Origin: Paraburkholderia kururiensis
GTDB taxonomy: Bacteria; Pseudomonadota; Gammaproteobacteria; Burkholderiales; Burkholderiaceae
Direction of reading: 5' to 3'
Assembly (NCBI RefSeq): GCF_034424375.1
Contig: NZ_CP139965.1
Location: forward strand, 6,200,001 to 6,264,000
Length of the DNA: 64,000 nt
The first letter of the stretch is position 1; every line of letters begins with the position of its first letter. The notes beneath the pieces are model-generated. The model saw only the letters and a program-made list of their open reading frames with translations, did not search any database and was not told where the DNA came from. Both the position numbers and the translations under genes were made by a program. Below, one piece after another: positions 34,334 to 43,339 of the stretch.

Positions 34334-35881
34334 ATGGAACTGCAAACCTCCGCACAAAGCGAAGGGCATCGTGAAGGCGCGGTGGGCGGCACCGGCGCGC
34401 AAGTCCCCGCCCAGGGGCATCCGCCCATCCGCCTGCTGTTTCCCGCGCTGCTGCTCGTCATGCTGCTCGCCGCGCTCGACCAGACCATCGTTTCCACGGC
34501 GCTGCCCACCATCGTGGGCGAACTGGGCGGGCTCGACCAGCTTTCGTGGGTCGTCACCGCCTACCTGCTCACGTCCACCATCGTCGTGCCGCTCTACGGC
34601 AAGCTGGGCGACCTGTTCGGCCGCAAGATCGTGCTGCAGGCGGCCATCGCGCTCTTCCTCGCGGGCTCGGTGCTCTGCGGGGTCGCGCAGAACATGCCGC
34701 AGTTGATCGTGCTGCGCGCGCTGCAAGGACTGGGCGGCGGCGGCCTGCTCGTCATCACCATGGCCGCGGTCGGCGACGTGGTGCCGCCCGCCGAGCGCGG
34801 CCGCTACCAGGGGCTCTTCGGCGGCGTGTTCGGCCTCGCGACGGTGGTCGGTCCGCTGCTGGGCGGCTTTCTCGTCGAGCATCTGTCGTGGCGGTGGATC
34901 TTCTACATCAACGTGCCCCTCGGCGCCATCGCGCTCGTCGTGATCGGCGCTGTGTTCAAGCCACGCACCGCGCACGTGAAACACCAGATCGACTACATGG
35001 GTGCCGCGTTCCTGGCCGGCGCGCTCACGTGCATCATCCTCTTCACGAGCGAAGGCGGTTCGGTGCTGCCGTGGACGTCGGCGCAACTGTGGCTCACGCT
35101 CGTGCTCGGCATCGTCTGCATCGCGGGCTTCATCCACGAACAAATGCACGCGGCCGAGCCCATCATGCCGCTCGAACTCTTTCGCGAACGCACGTTCCTG
35201 CTGGCGAGCCTGATCGGCTTCGTGGTCGGCGTATCGATGTTCGGCTGCGTCACGTTCCTGCCGCTCTACCTGCAGGTCGTGAAAGGCTCCACGCCGTCGC
35301 AGGCCGGCGTGCAGATGCTGCCCATGATGGGCGGCCTGCTCGTGATGTCGATCGTGGTGGGCCGGCTCATCAGCCGCATCGGGCGCTACCGGATCTTCCC
35401 GATCGTGGGGTCGCTGCTCGTGGGCGTCGCGATGGTGTTGCTCTCCACGCTGAAGATCGAAACGCCGATTCGCGTGATGTACCTCTACATGGGCCTGCTC
35501 GGCTGCGGCCTCGGCATGATCATGCAGGTGCTGATTCTCGCCGTGCAGAACACAGTGGCGTTCCGGCACCTCGGCGTGGCCACGTCGGGCGCGACGCTGT
35601 TCCGGTCGATTGGCGGCTCCGTGGGTGTAGCGGCATTCGGCGCCGTGTTTTCGCACGGCCTCGAAGCGCGGCTCGAAAAAGTCCTGCCGCCCGACACCGG
35701 CCTGCCGCAAGGGCTCACGCCCACCGCCATCCAGCATCTGCCCGCGGCGCTCCACGACGACTACCTGCAGGCGTTCGCGGGCGCGCTGCATACGGTCTAT
35801 GTCTCGGCCGCCGTGGTGGTGGTGCTGGCGTTTGCGCTCTCGTGGCTGTTGCAGGACGTGCCGCTGCGCGAGCATCACTGA
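34334..35881 (+). CDS. DHA2 family MFS multidrug efflux transporter (EmrB/QacA type)
   Basis: The 515-residue membrane protein has about 14 hydrophobic segments and the DHA2 signature LAALDQTIVSTALPTIVGELGG near residue 45, motif A GKLGDLFGRK near 95 and the antiporter motif C region GPLLGG near 175. It would expel drugs or toxic metabolites by proton antiport. Its divergent TetR partner suggests inducible resistance. A perfect 16-bp hairpin follows the stop, marking the end of its transcript. Confidence 0.93.
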   Translation: MELQTSAQSEGHREGAVGGTGAQVPAQGHPPIRLLFPALLLVMLLAALDQTIVSTALPTIVGELGGLDQLSWVVTAYLLTSTIVVPLYGKLGDLFGRKIVLQAAIALFLAGSVLCGVAQNMPQLIVLRALQGLGGGGLLVITMAAVGDVVPPAERGRYQGLFGGVFGLATVVGPLLGGFLVEHLSWRWIFYINVPLGAIALVVIGAVFKPRTAHVKHQIDYMGAAFLAGALTCIILFTSEGGSVLPWTSAQLWLTLVLGIVCIAGFIHEQMHAAEPIMPLELFRERTFLLASLIGFVVGVSMFGCVTFLPLYLQVVKGSTPSQAGVQMLPMMGGLLVMSIVVGRLISRIGRYRIFPIVGSLLVGVAMVLLSTLKIETPIRVMYLYMGLLGCGLGMIMQVLILAVQNTVAFRHLGVATSGATLFRSIGGSVGVAAFGAVFSHGLEARLEKVLPPDTGLPQGLTPTAIQHLPAALHDDYLQAFAGALHTVYVSAAVVVVLAFALSWLLQDVPLREHH

Positions 35882-35882
35882 C

Positions 35883-35922
35883 ATGCGCGACGGGCCGGGC
35901 GCCCGTCCGGCCCGTCGCGCAT
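35883..35922 (+). terminator. Perfect 16-bp stem-loop after the efflux gene
   Basis: Arms ATGCGCGACGGGCCGG (35883-35898) and CCGGCCCGTCGCGCAT (35907-35922) around loop GCGCCCGT. It starts one base after the efflux gene's TGA. No T tract follows, but position and strength make a transcription terminator likely. Confidence 0.65.
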
Positions 35923-36069
35923 CGCCCGGAATAAGCGGCACTTCGGCCCTCTGCTCTCTTCTTTGATGCGCCGCGTCCGCTGCTAGTCTGGTTGCCTACC
36001 CCGACTCTCGATCGCCGCGGCCGGCGCACAACGCGCCGGGCGCGAACTGACGGACAGCTTTCGGCCACC

Positions 36070-37164
36070 ATGACGTCCAACGCACTCAACTTTTCCGGCG
36101 GTCCCGGCGCCCTGCCCGAAACCGTTCTCGAGCAAACCCGCGAGGCCATCGTGGCGCTGCCGGAGACGGGCCTCTCAGTGCTCGGCATGAGCCATCGTTC
36201 AGCCTGGTTCAAGGCACTCGTGGACGAAGCCGAACAGAACCTGCGCGCGCTGCTGGGACTCGACCGCGACTACGCCGTGACGTTCCAGCAAGGCGGCAGC
36301 AGCCTGCAGTTCGCGATGATCCCGATGAACTTCGCGCGCGACGCAGGCGCGCCGCCGGAGTACGTGACCTCGGGATACTGGAGCGGCCGCGCGACGCAGG
36401 AAGCCGCGAAGGTGACGGCGCGTCGCGTGGCCTGGGACGGTCGCGCAATGGGCTACCGTCAATTGCCTTCGCTCGATGCGCTCGACGTCGCGCCCGACGC
36501 CGCGTACCTGCACTACGTGTCCAACGAGACCGTGGAGGGCCTCCAGTTCCCCGTCTTCGACAGCGCGCCGCCGGCCCCGCTGATCGCGGACATGTCGTCG
36601 GACTTTCTTGCGCAGCCCATTGCATGCAACCGCTACGCAATGATCTACGCGCACGCGCAGAAAAACCTGGGGCCCGCGGGCGTGACGGTCGCCGTGATCC
36701 ACCGGTCGCTGCTCGAACGCATTCCCGATGGCCTGCCCGCCATTCTCGACTTTCGCACGCACGTCGCGCACGGCTCCAACTACAACACGCCGCCCGTGTT
36801 CGCCATTTACGTGCTCACGCTCGTCACGCGCTGGCTGCGCGACGAGATCGGCGGACTCGCGGCCATGCAGCGCATCAACGCACGCAAGGCGGCGCGTCTG
36901 TACAGCACGCTCGACGCGCTCGGCGAAGCCGTGAGCATTCACGCGCACACGCCCTGGCGCTCGCAGATGAACGTCGCCTTCACGTTCGGCGACCGGCGAC
37001 TCGACGAGGCGTTCGTGGAGGCAGCGCGCGAACAGGGCATCGTGGGACTCGAAGGACATCGCTCGCTGGGCGGCCTGCGTGCCTCGCTCTACAACGCGGT
37101 GACCGAGCCGGCCGTCGATACGCTTTGCGAGGCGCTGACCGAGTTCGCGCTGCAACGCGCATGA
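36070..37164 (+). CDS. serC: Phosphoserine aminotransferase
   Basis: The 364-residue PLP enzyme matches SerC: NFSGGPGALPETVL, SHRSAWF near 42, YVTSGYWSGRATQEA near 100, and the PLP-lysine site YAHAQKNLGPAG with Lys198. It converts 3-phosphohydroxypyruvate and glutamate to phosphoserine. The canonical Burkholderia serC lies near pheA and other aromatic genes, so this could be a second copy; I cannot see the rest of the genome. It overlaps the next gene by four bases (ATGA). Confidence 0.93.
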   Translation: MTSNALNFSGGPGALPETVLEQTREAIVALPETGLSVLGMSHRSAWFKALVDEAEQNLRALLGLDRDYAVTFQQGGSSLQFAMIPMNFARDAGAPPEYVTSGYWSGRATQEAAKVTARRVAWDGRAMGYRQLPSLDALDVAPDAAYLHYVSNETVEGLQFPVFDSAPPAPLIADMSSDFLAQPIACNRYAMIYAHAQKNLGPAGVTVAVIHRSLLERIPDGLPAILDFRTHVAHGSNYNTPPVFAIYVLTLVTRWLRDEIGGLAAMQRINARKAARLYSTLDALGEAVSIHAHTPWRSQMNVAFTFGDRRLDEAFVEAAREQGIVGLEGHRSLGGLRASLYNAVTEPAVDTLCEALTEFALQRA

Positions 37165-38660
37165 GCGTGAGCATGAGCACGCCCACCACGCCGAACGACG
37201 ACCGGAGCGCCATTCCGCAAGCCGACGCCACGCCCGCCGCTGTTCTCGCCGCTCCATGCGCGGACAGCACGCCCACGACCACGCCGGCAACGAGCGCCGA
37301 CGACGCGCTGACGAGCCTCTCCCGCGCGCTCGACGCCGCGCCGCTCGACATGGACCTGCATCGCGCGATCCTTGCCGCCATGCGCGAAGCCGGGGACGAA
37401 AGCGGCTTTCTCGCGCACCGCATCGCCGTGGTGACGGCCGAAACCATCGCGGCCGGCGCGCCTGAACTCGCCGCGATTCCGCTCTACAACCTCGCGACCA
37501 CGTTCTACCTGCGCGGCGAGCCCGCCCGCGCGAAGCACTGGTACGCGCACGCGCTCGATGTGAACCCGAACCTCGCGATCGCGCATCAGAATCTCGCGGC
37601 CATCTACGACGAAGAAGGCCACGCCGCCGACGCGCAACGGCATCGCTCGCGCGCCTACAGTTTGCAGCGCGTGTTCGTGGAGCCCGTGGAGCGCCCGCAA
37701 CGCCAGTTGCTGATTCTCTGCTCGGGCCACGCGTGCGGGAACGTGCCCTTCGAGACGCTGCTCGACACGCAGGCCGCCTCGCGCATCAAGTACGCCATCG
37801 ACTACGCCGACGACGCCGAAGATGCGCAGTTGCCGCCTTTCGATCTCGTCTTCAACGCGATCGGCGAGGCCGACATCGCGACGCCGCTCACGCCGCGCAT
37901 CGAACGCTTCGCGGCGCGCTGCGGCAAGCCGCTCCTGAACCGTCCGGGCGCGGTTGCCAATACGCAGCGCCATCGCATGCCGGCGCTGTTCGAAACGCTC
38001 GACGACGTCGCGACGGCCGCGTGTATCCGGCTCGACAGCGTGCCGCCCTCGCCCGACGTGCTCGAACGCTGCCTTGCGATCGGCGCGCTCGCGTTCCCGC
38101 TGCTGATGCGCCCGCTCGCCACGCACGGCGGCGACGGCCTGACCTTGCACGCGTCGATGGAAACGCTCTGGCCCGCGCTGGAAGCACTCGCCGCGCCCTG
38201 CTATCTCACGGCGTTTCACGACGTGCGCAGCGCGGACGGCTACTTCCGCAAGTACCGCATGGTGTTCGTCGACGGCGAGCCGTTCCCCTACCACCTGGCC
38301 ATCGCACCGCACTGGATGGTCCACTACTACACGGCCGGTATGGACGCGGCGTGGAAAATCGCCGAAGAGCGGCGCTTCCTCGAAGACCCGCTCGCGACGC
38401 TCGGCGAGCGCGCCATGCGTGCGATCGCCGCCATCGCGCGACGACTCGATCTCGATTACGGCGGCATCGACTTCACGCTGCTGCCCGACGGCCGCGTCTT
38501 CGTGTTCGAAGCGAACGCCACGATGCTCGTGCATCGCGAGCCGATGGACGGACCGCTCGCGCACAAGAACGCCTTCGTGCAGCGCATTGTCGATGCGTTC
38601 GAGCGGATGCAGGTGGCGCGGCTCTCGGGTGCCGCGCCGGTTCCGCAGCCGCCGGCTTAG
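37161..38660 (+). CDS. TPR protein with ATP-grasp domain
   Basis: The 499-residue protein has an N-terminal low-complexity segment (about 45 residues), TPR-like repeats at about 100-165 (LYNLATTFYLRGEPARAKHWYAHALDVNPN), and an ATP-grasp-like ligase region from about 180 to 480. The latter holds GKPLLNRPGAV near 256, GGDGLTL near 323, and the metal-binding end GGIDFTLLPDGRVFVFEANATM with Asp437, Glu450 and Asn452. ATP-grasp ligases join a carboxylate to an amine or thiol. Overlap with serC suggests coupled translation and a role near serine or phosphoserine metabolism; the real substrate is unknown. Confidence 0.8.
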   Translation: MSVSMSTPTTPNDDRSAIPQADATPAAVLAAPCADSTPTTTPATSADDALTSLSRALDAAPLDMDLHRAILAAMREAGDESGFLAHRIAVVTAETIAAGAPELAAIPLYNLATTFYLRGEPARAKHWYAHALDVNPNLAIAHQNLAAIYDEEGHAADAQRHRSRAYSLQRVFVEPVERPQRQLLILCSGHACGNVPFETLLDTQAASRIKYAIDYADDAEDAQLPPFDLVFNAIGEADIATPLTPRIERFAARCGKPLLNRPGAVANTQRHRMPALFETLDDVATAACIRLDSVPPSPDVLERCLAIGALAFPLLMRPLATHGGDGLTLHASMETLWPALEALAAPCYLTAFHDVRSADGYFRKYRMVFVDGEPFPYHLAIAPHWMVHYYTAGMDAAWKIAEERRFLEDPLATLGERAMRAIAAIARRLDLDYGGIDFTLLPDGRVFVFEANATMLVHREPMDGPLAHKNAFVQRIVDAFERMQVARLSGAAPVPQPPA

Positions 38661-38840
38661 CGCTAAGCCCGCGCCTGGCTCGCTGCCGGGCGAGCCCGCA
38701 ATCCGGCGCACGGCCCAATTTTGTCGGCTTCAACGGGCCGCCGATTGCAGGTAAGGTGACGGCAGAACGCGCGGCACCGCCCCGTGCCGCGCAACACGAC
38801 GCGCGCCTCACACGCATGCCGGCCACCCAGCGAAGCAGCC

Positions 38841-39401
38841 ATGAGCGAACTCTCACCCTCCGTTTTTCCCAACGGCGCCGTCACGTTGCGCGACGCCACC
38901 GAGCACGACGTGCCCGCCATCGCGGCCATCTATGCCCATCACGTGCTGCACAGCGTGGCGTCGTTCGAGGAAACGCCGCCCACCGTCGACGACATGCGCA
39001 CGCGCTTCGCCACCGTGCGCGGCCTCGGTCTGCCGTGGATCGTGGCCGGGATAGACGGCAAGGTGGCCGGCTACTGCTACGCGACGCCGTACCGCCCGCG
39101 CCCCGCGTACCGGCACACCGTGGAAGACTCCATCTACATCGACGACGCCTTTCGCGGACGCGGCCTTGGCCGCGTACTGCTCGCGGCCCTGATCGAGCGC
39201 TGCGAACAGGGGCCGTGGCGCCAGATGGTCGCGGTGATCGCGGACGGCGGACGCGGCGGATCGCTCTCGCTGCATCGCAGCCTCGGCTTCGAGTGGATCG
39301 GCACGCTGAAAGCGGTGGGTTTCAAACAAGGCCGATGGCTCGATACGACGTTGATGCAGCGCGTGCTCGGTCCAGGCGACGCGGTGCCGCCTGATGCGTG
39401 A
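38841..39401 (+). CDS. GNAT N-acetyltransferase, phosphinothricin-acetyltransferase-like
   Basis: The 186-residue protein is a GNAT fold of the PAT type: VTLRDATEHDVPAIAAIYAHHVL, SFEETPPTVDDM, AGYCYATPYRPRPAYRHTVEDSIYID and the acetyl-CoA loop FRGRGLGRVLL near 118. PAT-like enzymes acetylate amino-acid-like toxins or methionine sulfone/sulfoximine. It starts 180 bp after the ATP-grasp gene on the same strand, so membership of that operon is possible but not certain. Confidence 0.9.
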   Translation: MSELSPSVFPNGAVTLRDATEHDVPAIAAIYAHHVLHSVASFEETPPTVDDMRTRFATVRGLGLPWIVAGIDGKVAGYCYATPYRPRPAYRHTVEDSIYIDDAFRGRGLGRVLLAALIERCEQGPWRQMVAVIADGGRGGSLSLHRSLGFEWIGTLKAVGFKQGRWLDTTLMQRVLGPGDAVPPDA

Positions 39402-39552
39402 TGCGGGGTTAAGCGTGGTTGGGCGAATGAGCGGGATGGCACTGAGGCGGTTTCGGACCGGCACGCGGCCGCCCTTCAAGCGGCGCAGTTGAGAAGCCAT
39501 ACCCCGCGCCGCCCGGACATCGCACCCACCGACGCCGCGTTAGAATTCCGGC

Positions 39553-40503
39553 ATGCCGAAAACGCCCTTCCCCGCCGCGCCGGCCAGCGCGCCGTCCGAT
39601 CCGCCACGCAACGAATACACCGTCGACGAACTCGCGCGCGTGGCCGACACCACCGTGCGCAACGTGCGCGCCTATCAGGACAGGGGCTTGCTCGCGCCGC
39701 CGGAAAAACGCGGGCGTGTGGGCGTCTACGACGATACGCACGTCTCGCGGCTCAAGCTCATCAATCATCTGCTCGCGCGCGGCTACACGCTCGCCAACAT
39801 TCAGGACCTCATCAAGGCCATCGACGAAGGCCACGACCTGCGCTCCATCCTGGGCCTCGAAAGCGCCATTGGCAGCCGCTGGTCGCACGAACGGCCGCGG
39901 AAGTATTCGCTCGTCGAGCTCGGCAGGATGTTCGGCGGCAAGGCGTCGCCCACCGTGCTCGCGAAGGCGCTCGAACTCGGACTGCTGGAACGCGACGGAC
40001 TCTCCTTCGTGGCAAAGAGCCCCGCGGCGCTCAACGCCGGCGCGGCCATGGCGCGCGAAGGCATTCCGGCAGCGGACCTGCTCGACGCCGTGCGCGCGGC
40101 CCGGCCGCATTTCGGCGCGGTCGCGAAGGCAATGGTCGACCTCGTCGTGCGACAGCTGGACCGCTACGAAAGCGGCGACCTGCCGCCGCCCGCGGACGTC
40201 CCTGCGCTCGTGGACGCGATCTGGCGCATCCGCCCGCTCGGCATGGTGCTCGTGGAAACCGAAATGAACCGCGCGCTCGAAGAGGCGTCCGGCGATTACC
40301 TCGGCGCACGTGTTGCCGCGATCATGGAGAAGCTGGGGCATGGGGAGGCGGCGGGCACAACAGGCGACAAGACCGCTGCGACGAAGCGGGCAACGGCAAG
40401 GAAAGCCGCATCTCATGCAGCGGCCTCCGGAACCGCGGGCCGCGCCTCCCCCGACAAGCCTGCCAGGAGCAACACGACCAAGGTCGGACGTGGCCGCACC
40501 TAA
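39553..40503 (+). CDS. MerR family transcriptional regulator
   Basis: The 316-residue regulator has an N-terminal MerR wHTH (YTVDELARVADTTVRNVRAYQDRGLLAPPEKRGRVGVYDDTHVSRL, residues 17-60) and a long C-terminal region with no obvious Cys-type metal site. It is followed, on the same strand, by the monooxygenase operon, separated by a 262-bp gap containing the inverted repeat at 40715-40732. It is the likely regulator of that operon. The last 60 residues are Lys/Ala/Thr-rich, like a basic tail. Confidence 0.87.
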   Translation: MPKTPFPAAPASAPSDPPRNEYTVDELARVADTTVRNVRAYQDRGLLAPPEKRGRVGVYDDTHVSRLKLINHLLARGYTLANIQDLIKAIDEGHDLRSILGLESAIGSRWSHERPRKYSLVELGRMFGGKASPTVLAKALELGLLERDGLSFVAKSPAALNAGAAMAREGIPAADLLDAVRAARPHFGAVAKAMVDLVVRQLDRYESGDLPPPADVPALVDAIWRIRPLGMVLVETEMNRALEEASGDYLGARVAAIMEKLGHGEAAGTTGDKTAATKRATARKAASHAAASGTAGRASPDKPARSNTTKVGRGRT

Positions 40504-40714
40504 CGATTCGAACGGTCGGGTCGCCTAAGGCCGGGCGTTTCGTTCGCAAGCGGCCCGGCCCCTCGCTTACCACCATCCACGGGCGCTCCACACGCGGCCA
40601 GGGCGTCTCGCCATCTAGCGCCTCGCGCGGCTGCACACCTCCCTCAGCCCAGGCGCCTCCATAGAGTCCCCTTTCTAACCCGCTCCTTGCGCCATCCGTA
40701 TTCAGCCCCTATCT

Positions 40715-40732
40715 TTACATCCACTGATGTAA
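40715..40732. promoter_or_regulatory. Perfect 18-bp inverted repeat before the monooxygenase operon
   Basis: TTACATCCACTGATGTAA: two 7-bp arms with a 4-bp centre, ending 33 bp upstream of the monooxygenase ATG. A MerR-type or other dimeric regulator site is likely. A TTGACA hexamer (40736-40741) lies beside it but I see no fitting -10. Confidence 0.6.
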
Positions 40733-40765
40733 CAGTTGACACTGAATAAAAAGGAGACGGATCGG

Positions 40766-42358
40766 ATGAACGCGCGCACCCTGCCCGCCGAAAGCGCCGC
40801 GCCCGCGGAGATCGACATCGCGATCATCGGCTCGGGCTTTGCCGGGCTCGGCATGGCCATCCGCCTGCGGCAAGCAGGATTCACCGACTTCGCCATCGCC
40901 GAAAAGGCCGCCTCCGTGGGCGGCACCTGGCGCGACAACCACTATCCGGGTTGCGCCTGCGACGTGCAATCGCACGTCTATTCGTTCTCGTTCGCGCCCA
41001 ATCCGCGCTGGACGCGCATGTTCGCGCCCCAGCCTGAAATCCGCGCGTACCTCGAAGACTGCGCACAGCGTTTCGACGTGACACGCCATATCCGCTTCGG
41101 CCACGAGCTGGCGAACGCCACTTACGACGAAGCGAGCCACCGCTGGCACCTGCGCTTCGTCAACGGCCAGCAATGGTCCGCGCGCGTGCTGATCTCGGGC
41201 ATGGGCGGTCTCTCGCGCGCGGCGCTGCCCGACTTGCCCGGCCTCGAGAACTTCGCCGGCAAGACGTTTCACTCGCAGCAGTGGGACCACGCGTACGACC
41301 TCGCGGGCAAGCGCGTGGCCGTGATCGGCACGGGTGCCAGCGCCATCCAGTTCGTGCCGCAGATCGCGCCGCGCGTGGCGCATCTCGACCTCTACCAACG
41401 CACGCCGCCGTGGATCATGCCGAAGCCCGATCGCGCGGTGCGTCCGTTCGAGCAATGGCTGTTCCGTCGTCTGCCCTTCACGCAGAAGCTGATGCGCGCG
41501 GGGCTCTACTGCATGCTCGAATCGCGTGCGCTCGGTTTCGCGATTCATCCGAAGCTCATGAAAAGCGTGCAGAAAATCGCGCTGCGCCATCTGCGCCGCC
41601 AGGTGCCGGACCCGCAACTGCGTGCGGTGTTGACGCCCAACTACACGATCGGCTGCAAGCGCGTGCTGATTTCCAACGACTACTACCCGGCGCTTTCGCG
41701 CGAGAACGTGGCAGTGGTGACGAGCGGCATCCGGCGCATCGAGCGCGACGCGGTGGTCACGCTCGACGGCGTGCGGCATCCCGCCGACTGCCTCATCTTC
41801 GGCACGGGCTTCCAGGTGGCGGACCCGTTTCCGCGCGGCGCGATCGTCGGACGCAACGGCGTCGACATCGTGGATACGTGGCGCGACGGTGCCCACGCGT
41901 ATCTCGGTACGACGCTGCCTGGTTATCCGAACTTCTTCATGATCGTCGGGCCGAACACGGGGCTCGGCCATAACTCGATGGTGTTCATGATCGAGTCGCA
42001 GGTCGAGTACATCGTGCAGGCGCTGCGCACGATGAAGCGCGAGTTCGCCGACGCCATCGAGGTGCGCCCGCACGTGGAGCGCGCCTACAACGAGCGGATC
42101 CAGCAGAAGCTGGGCCGCACCATCTGGTCGACGGGCGGCTGCAAGAGCTGGTACCTCGATCCGCGCACGGGCAAGAACACCACGCTGTGGCCCGGCTTCG
42201 CCTACCGGTTCCGCCAGGCCACCGCCACCTTCAACATGGCCGACTACTTCGCGTGGACCCAGCCGCCAGCGGCGCGTCCCGCCACAGCCGCAGAAGTCAT
42301 CGCCGCCACCACCACGCACGCAGACAACAGCACGCCCGACGTGGCAACCGCGCGATGA
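40766..42358 (+). CDS. Flavin-containing monooxygenase / Baeyer-Villiger-like
   Basis: The 530-residue flavoprotein has FAD site IAIIGSGFAGLGMAIRL near residue 18, the BVMO-like motif GGTWRDNHYPGCACDVQSHVYSF near 52, and NADP site GKRVAVIGTGASAIQFVPQIA near 190. It would oxidise ketones or other lipophilic substrates with NADPH and oxygen. GGAG (40753-40756) precedes ATG 40766. It heads a three-gene set with an SDR and a diiron-like protein, a common arrangement for breakdown of long-chain or steroid-like compounds. Confidence 0.9.
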   Translation: MNARTLPAESAAPAEIDIAIIGSGFAGLGMAIRLRQAGFTDFAIAEKAASVGGTWRDNHYPGCACDVQSHVYSFSFAPNPRWTRMFAPQPEIRAYLEDCAQRFDVTRHIRFGHELANATYDEASHRWHLRFVNGQQWSARVLISGMGGLSRAALPDLPGLENFAGKTFHSQQWDHAYDLAGKRVAVIGTGASAIQFVPQIAPRVAHLDLYQRTPPWIMPKPDRAVRPFEQWLFRRLPFTQKLMRAGLYCMLESRALGFAIHPKLMKSVQKIALRHLRRQVPDPQLRAVLTPNYTIGCKRVLISNDYYPALSRENVAVVTSGIRRIERDAVVTLDGVRHPADCLIFGTGFQVADPFPRGAIVGRNGVDIVDTWRDGAHAYLGTTLPGYPNFFMIVGPNTGLGHNSMVFMIESQVEYIVQALRTMKREFADAIEVRPHVERAYNERIQQKLGRTIWSTGGCKSWYLDPRTGKNTTLWPGFAYRFRQATATFNMADYFAWTQPPAARPATAAEVIAATTTHADNSTPDVATAR

Positions 42359-42436
42359 GCGACTCGAATCTCGCGAAGCACACCTCATAACGACAAGGCA
42401 ACACAAGGCAACAACAGGGAGAACAGGAGAACCACG

Positions 42437-43339
42437 ATGAAGCATTTCACCGACCGGGTTGCCGCCATCACCGGCGCGGGCTCGGGCATGGGCCGCTCGC
42501 TCGCGTTGGCGCTTGCCCGCGAGGGCTGCCACCTCGCCCTCGCCGACCGCAATGCCGCCACGCTCACCGAGACGGCGAAACTCGCGCGCGCCGCGGCGCC
42601 GGACCGGATCGGCGCGCCGCTCACCGTCACGACCTGCGTGCTCGACGTCGCGGACCGCGAAGCGATGTATGCCTGGGCCGACGCGACCGTCGCCGCTCAC
42701 GGTCGCGTCAATCTCGTGTTCAACAACGCGGGCGTGGCGCTCTCCAGCACCATCGAAGGCATGGAATACGCCGACCTCGAATGGATCGTCGGCATCAACT
42801 TCTGGGGCGTAGTGCACGGCACGAAGGCGTTTCTCCCGCATCTGAAAGCGGCGGGGGAAGGCCATATCGTCAATACGTCAAGCGTGTTCGGCCTCTTTGC
42901 GCAGCCCGGCATGAGCGGCTACAACGCGACGAAGTACGCGGTGCGCGGCTTCACCGAAGCGTTGCGCGAGGAACTCGATCTGATGCGTTGCGGCGTGTCG
43001 GCCACCTGCGTGCACCCGGGCGGCATCCGTACCAACATCGCGCAGGCAAGCCGCATCGCGAAGAACATGGTCGGCTTCATGATCGAAGACGAACAGCAAG
43101 GCAAGGACGACTTCGAGAAGTTCTTCATCACGAGCGCCGACGACGCAGCCCGCACGATTCTCGACGGCGTGCGCCGCAACCGGCGGCGTGTGCTGATCGG
43201 CCGCGACGCGCGCGCCGCCGACTGGCTCGCGCGCAGTCTGCCCGCCGCGTACCAGGCGCTCGTGGTCTGGCAAACGCGCCGCATGCGGCGCATCGCGCAG
43301 CGCCATGCGCGCGGCCACGCTTTGGAGAACGAAGCATGA
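42437..43339 (+). CDS. Short-chain dehydrogenase/reductase
   Basis: The 300-residue SDR has the TGxxxGxG motif AAITGAGSGMGRSLA near 10, NNAGVALS near 97, and the catalytic Ser-x12-Tyr-x3-Lys set (NTSSVFGLF ... SGYNATKYAVRGF, Tyr165-Lys169 region). It would interconvert an alcohol and ketone linked to the monooxygenase substrate. AGGAG (42425-42429) precedes the start. The last bases overlap the next gene (ATGA). Confidence 0.92.
   Translation: MKHFTDRVAAITGAGSGMGRSLALALAREGCHLALADRNAATLTETAKLARAAAPDRIGAPLTVTTCVLDVADREAMYAWADATVAAHGRVNLVFNNAGVALSSTIEGMEYADLEWIVGINFWGVVHGTKAFLPHLKAAGEGHIVNTSSVFGLFAQPGMSGYNATKYAVRGFTEALREELDLMRCGVSATCVHPGGIRTNIAQASRIAKNMVGFMIEDEQQGKDDFEKFFITSADDAARTILDGVRRNRRRVLIGRDARAADWLARSLPAAYQALVVWQTRRMRRIAQRHARGHALENEA

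Noticed and set aside
34310..35941. Long minus-strand frame opposite the DHA2 transporter
   Set aside because: The plus-strand gene has clear transporter motifs; the mirror frame is charged and repetitive.
38654..38669. 16-bp palindrome GGCTTAGCGCTAAGCC at the end of the ATP-grasp gene
   Set aside because: It spans the stop codon and has no loop, so a hairpin is weak; position gives no clear role.
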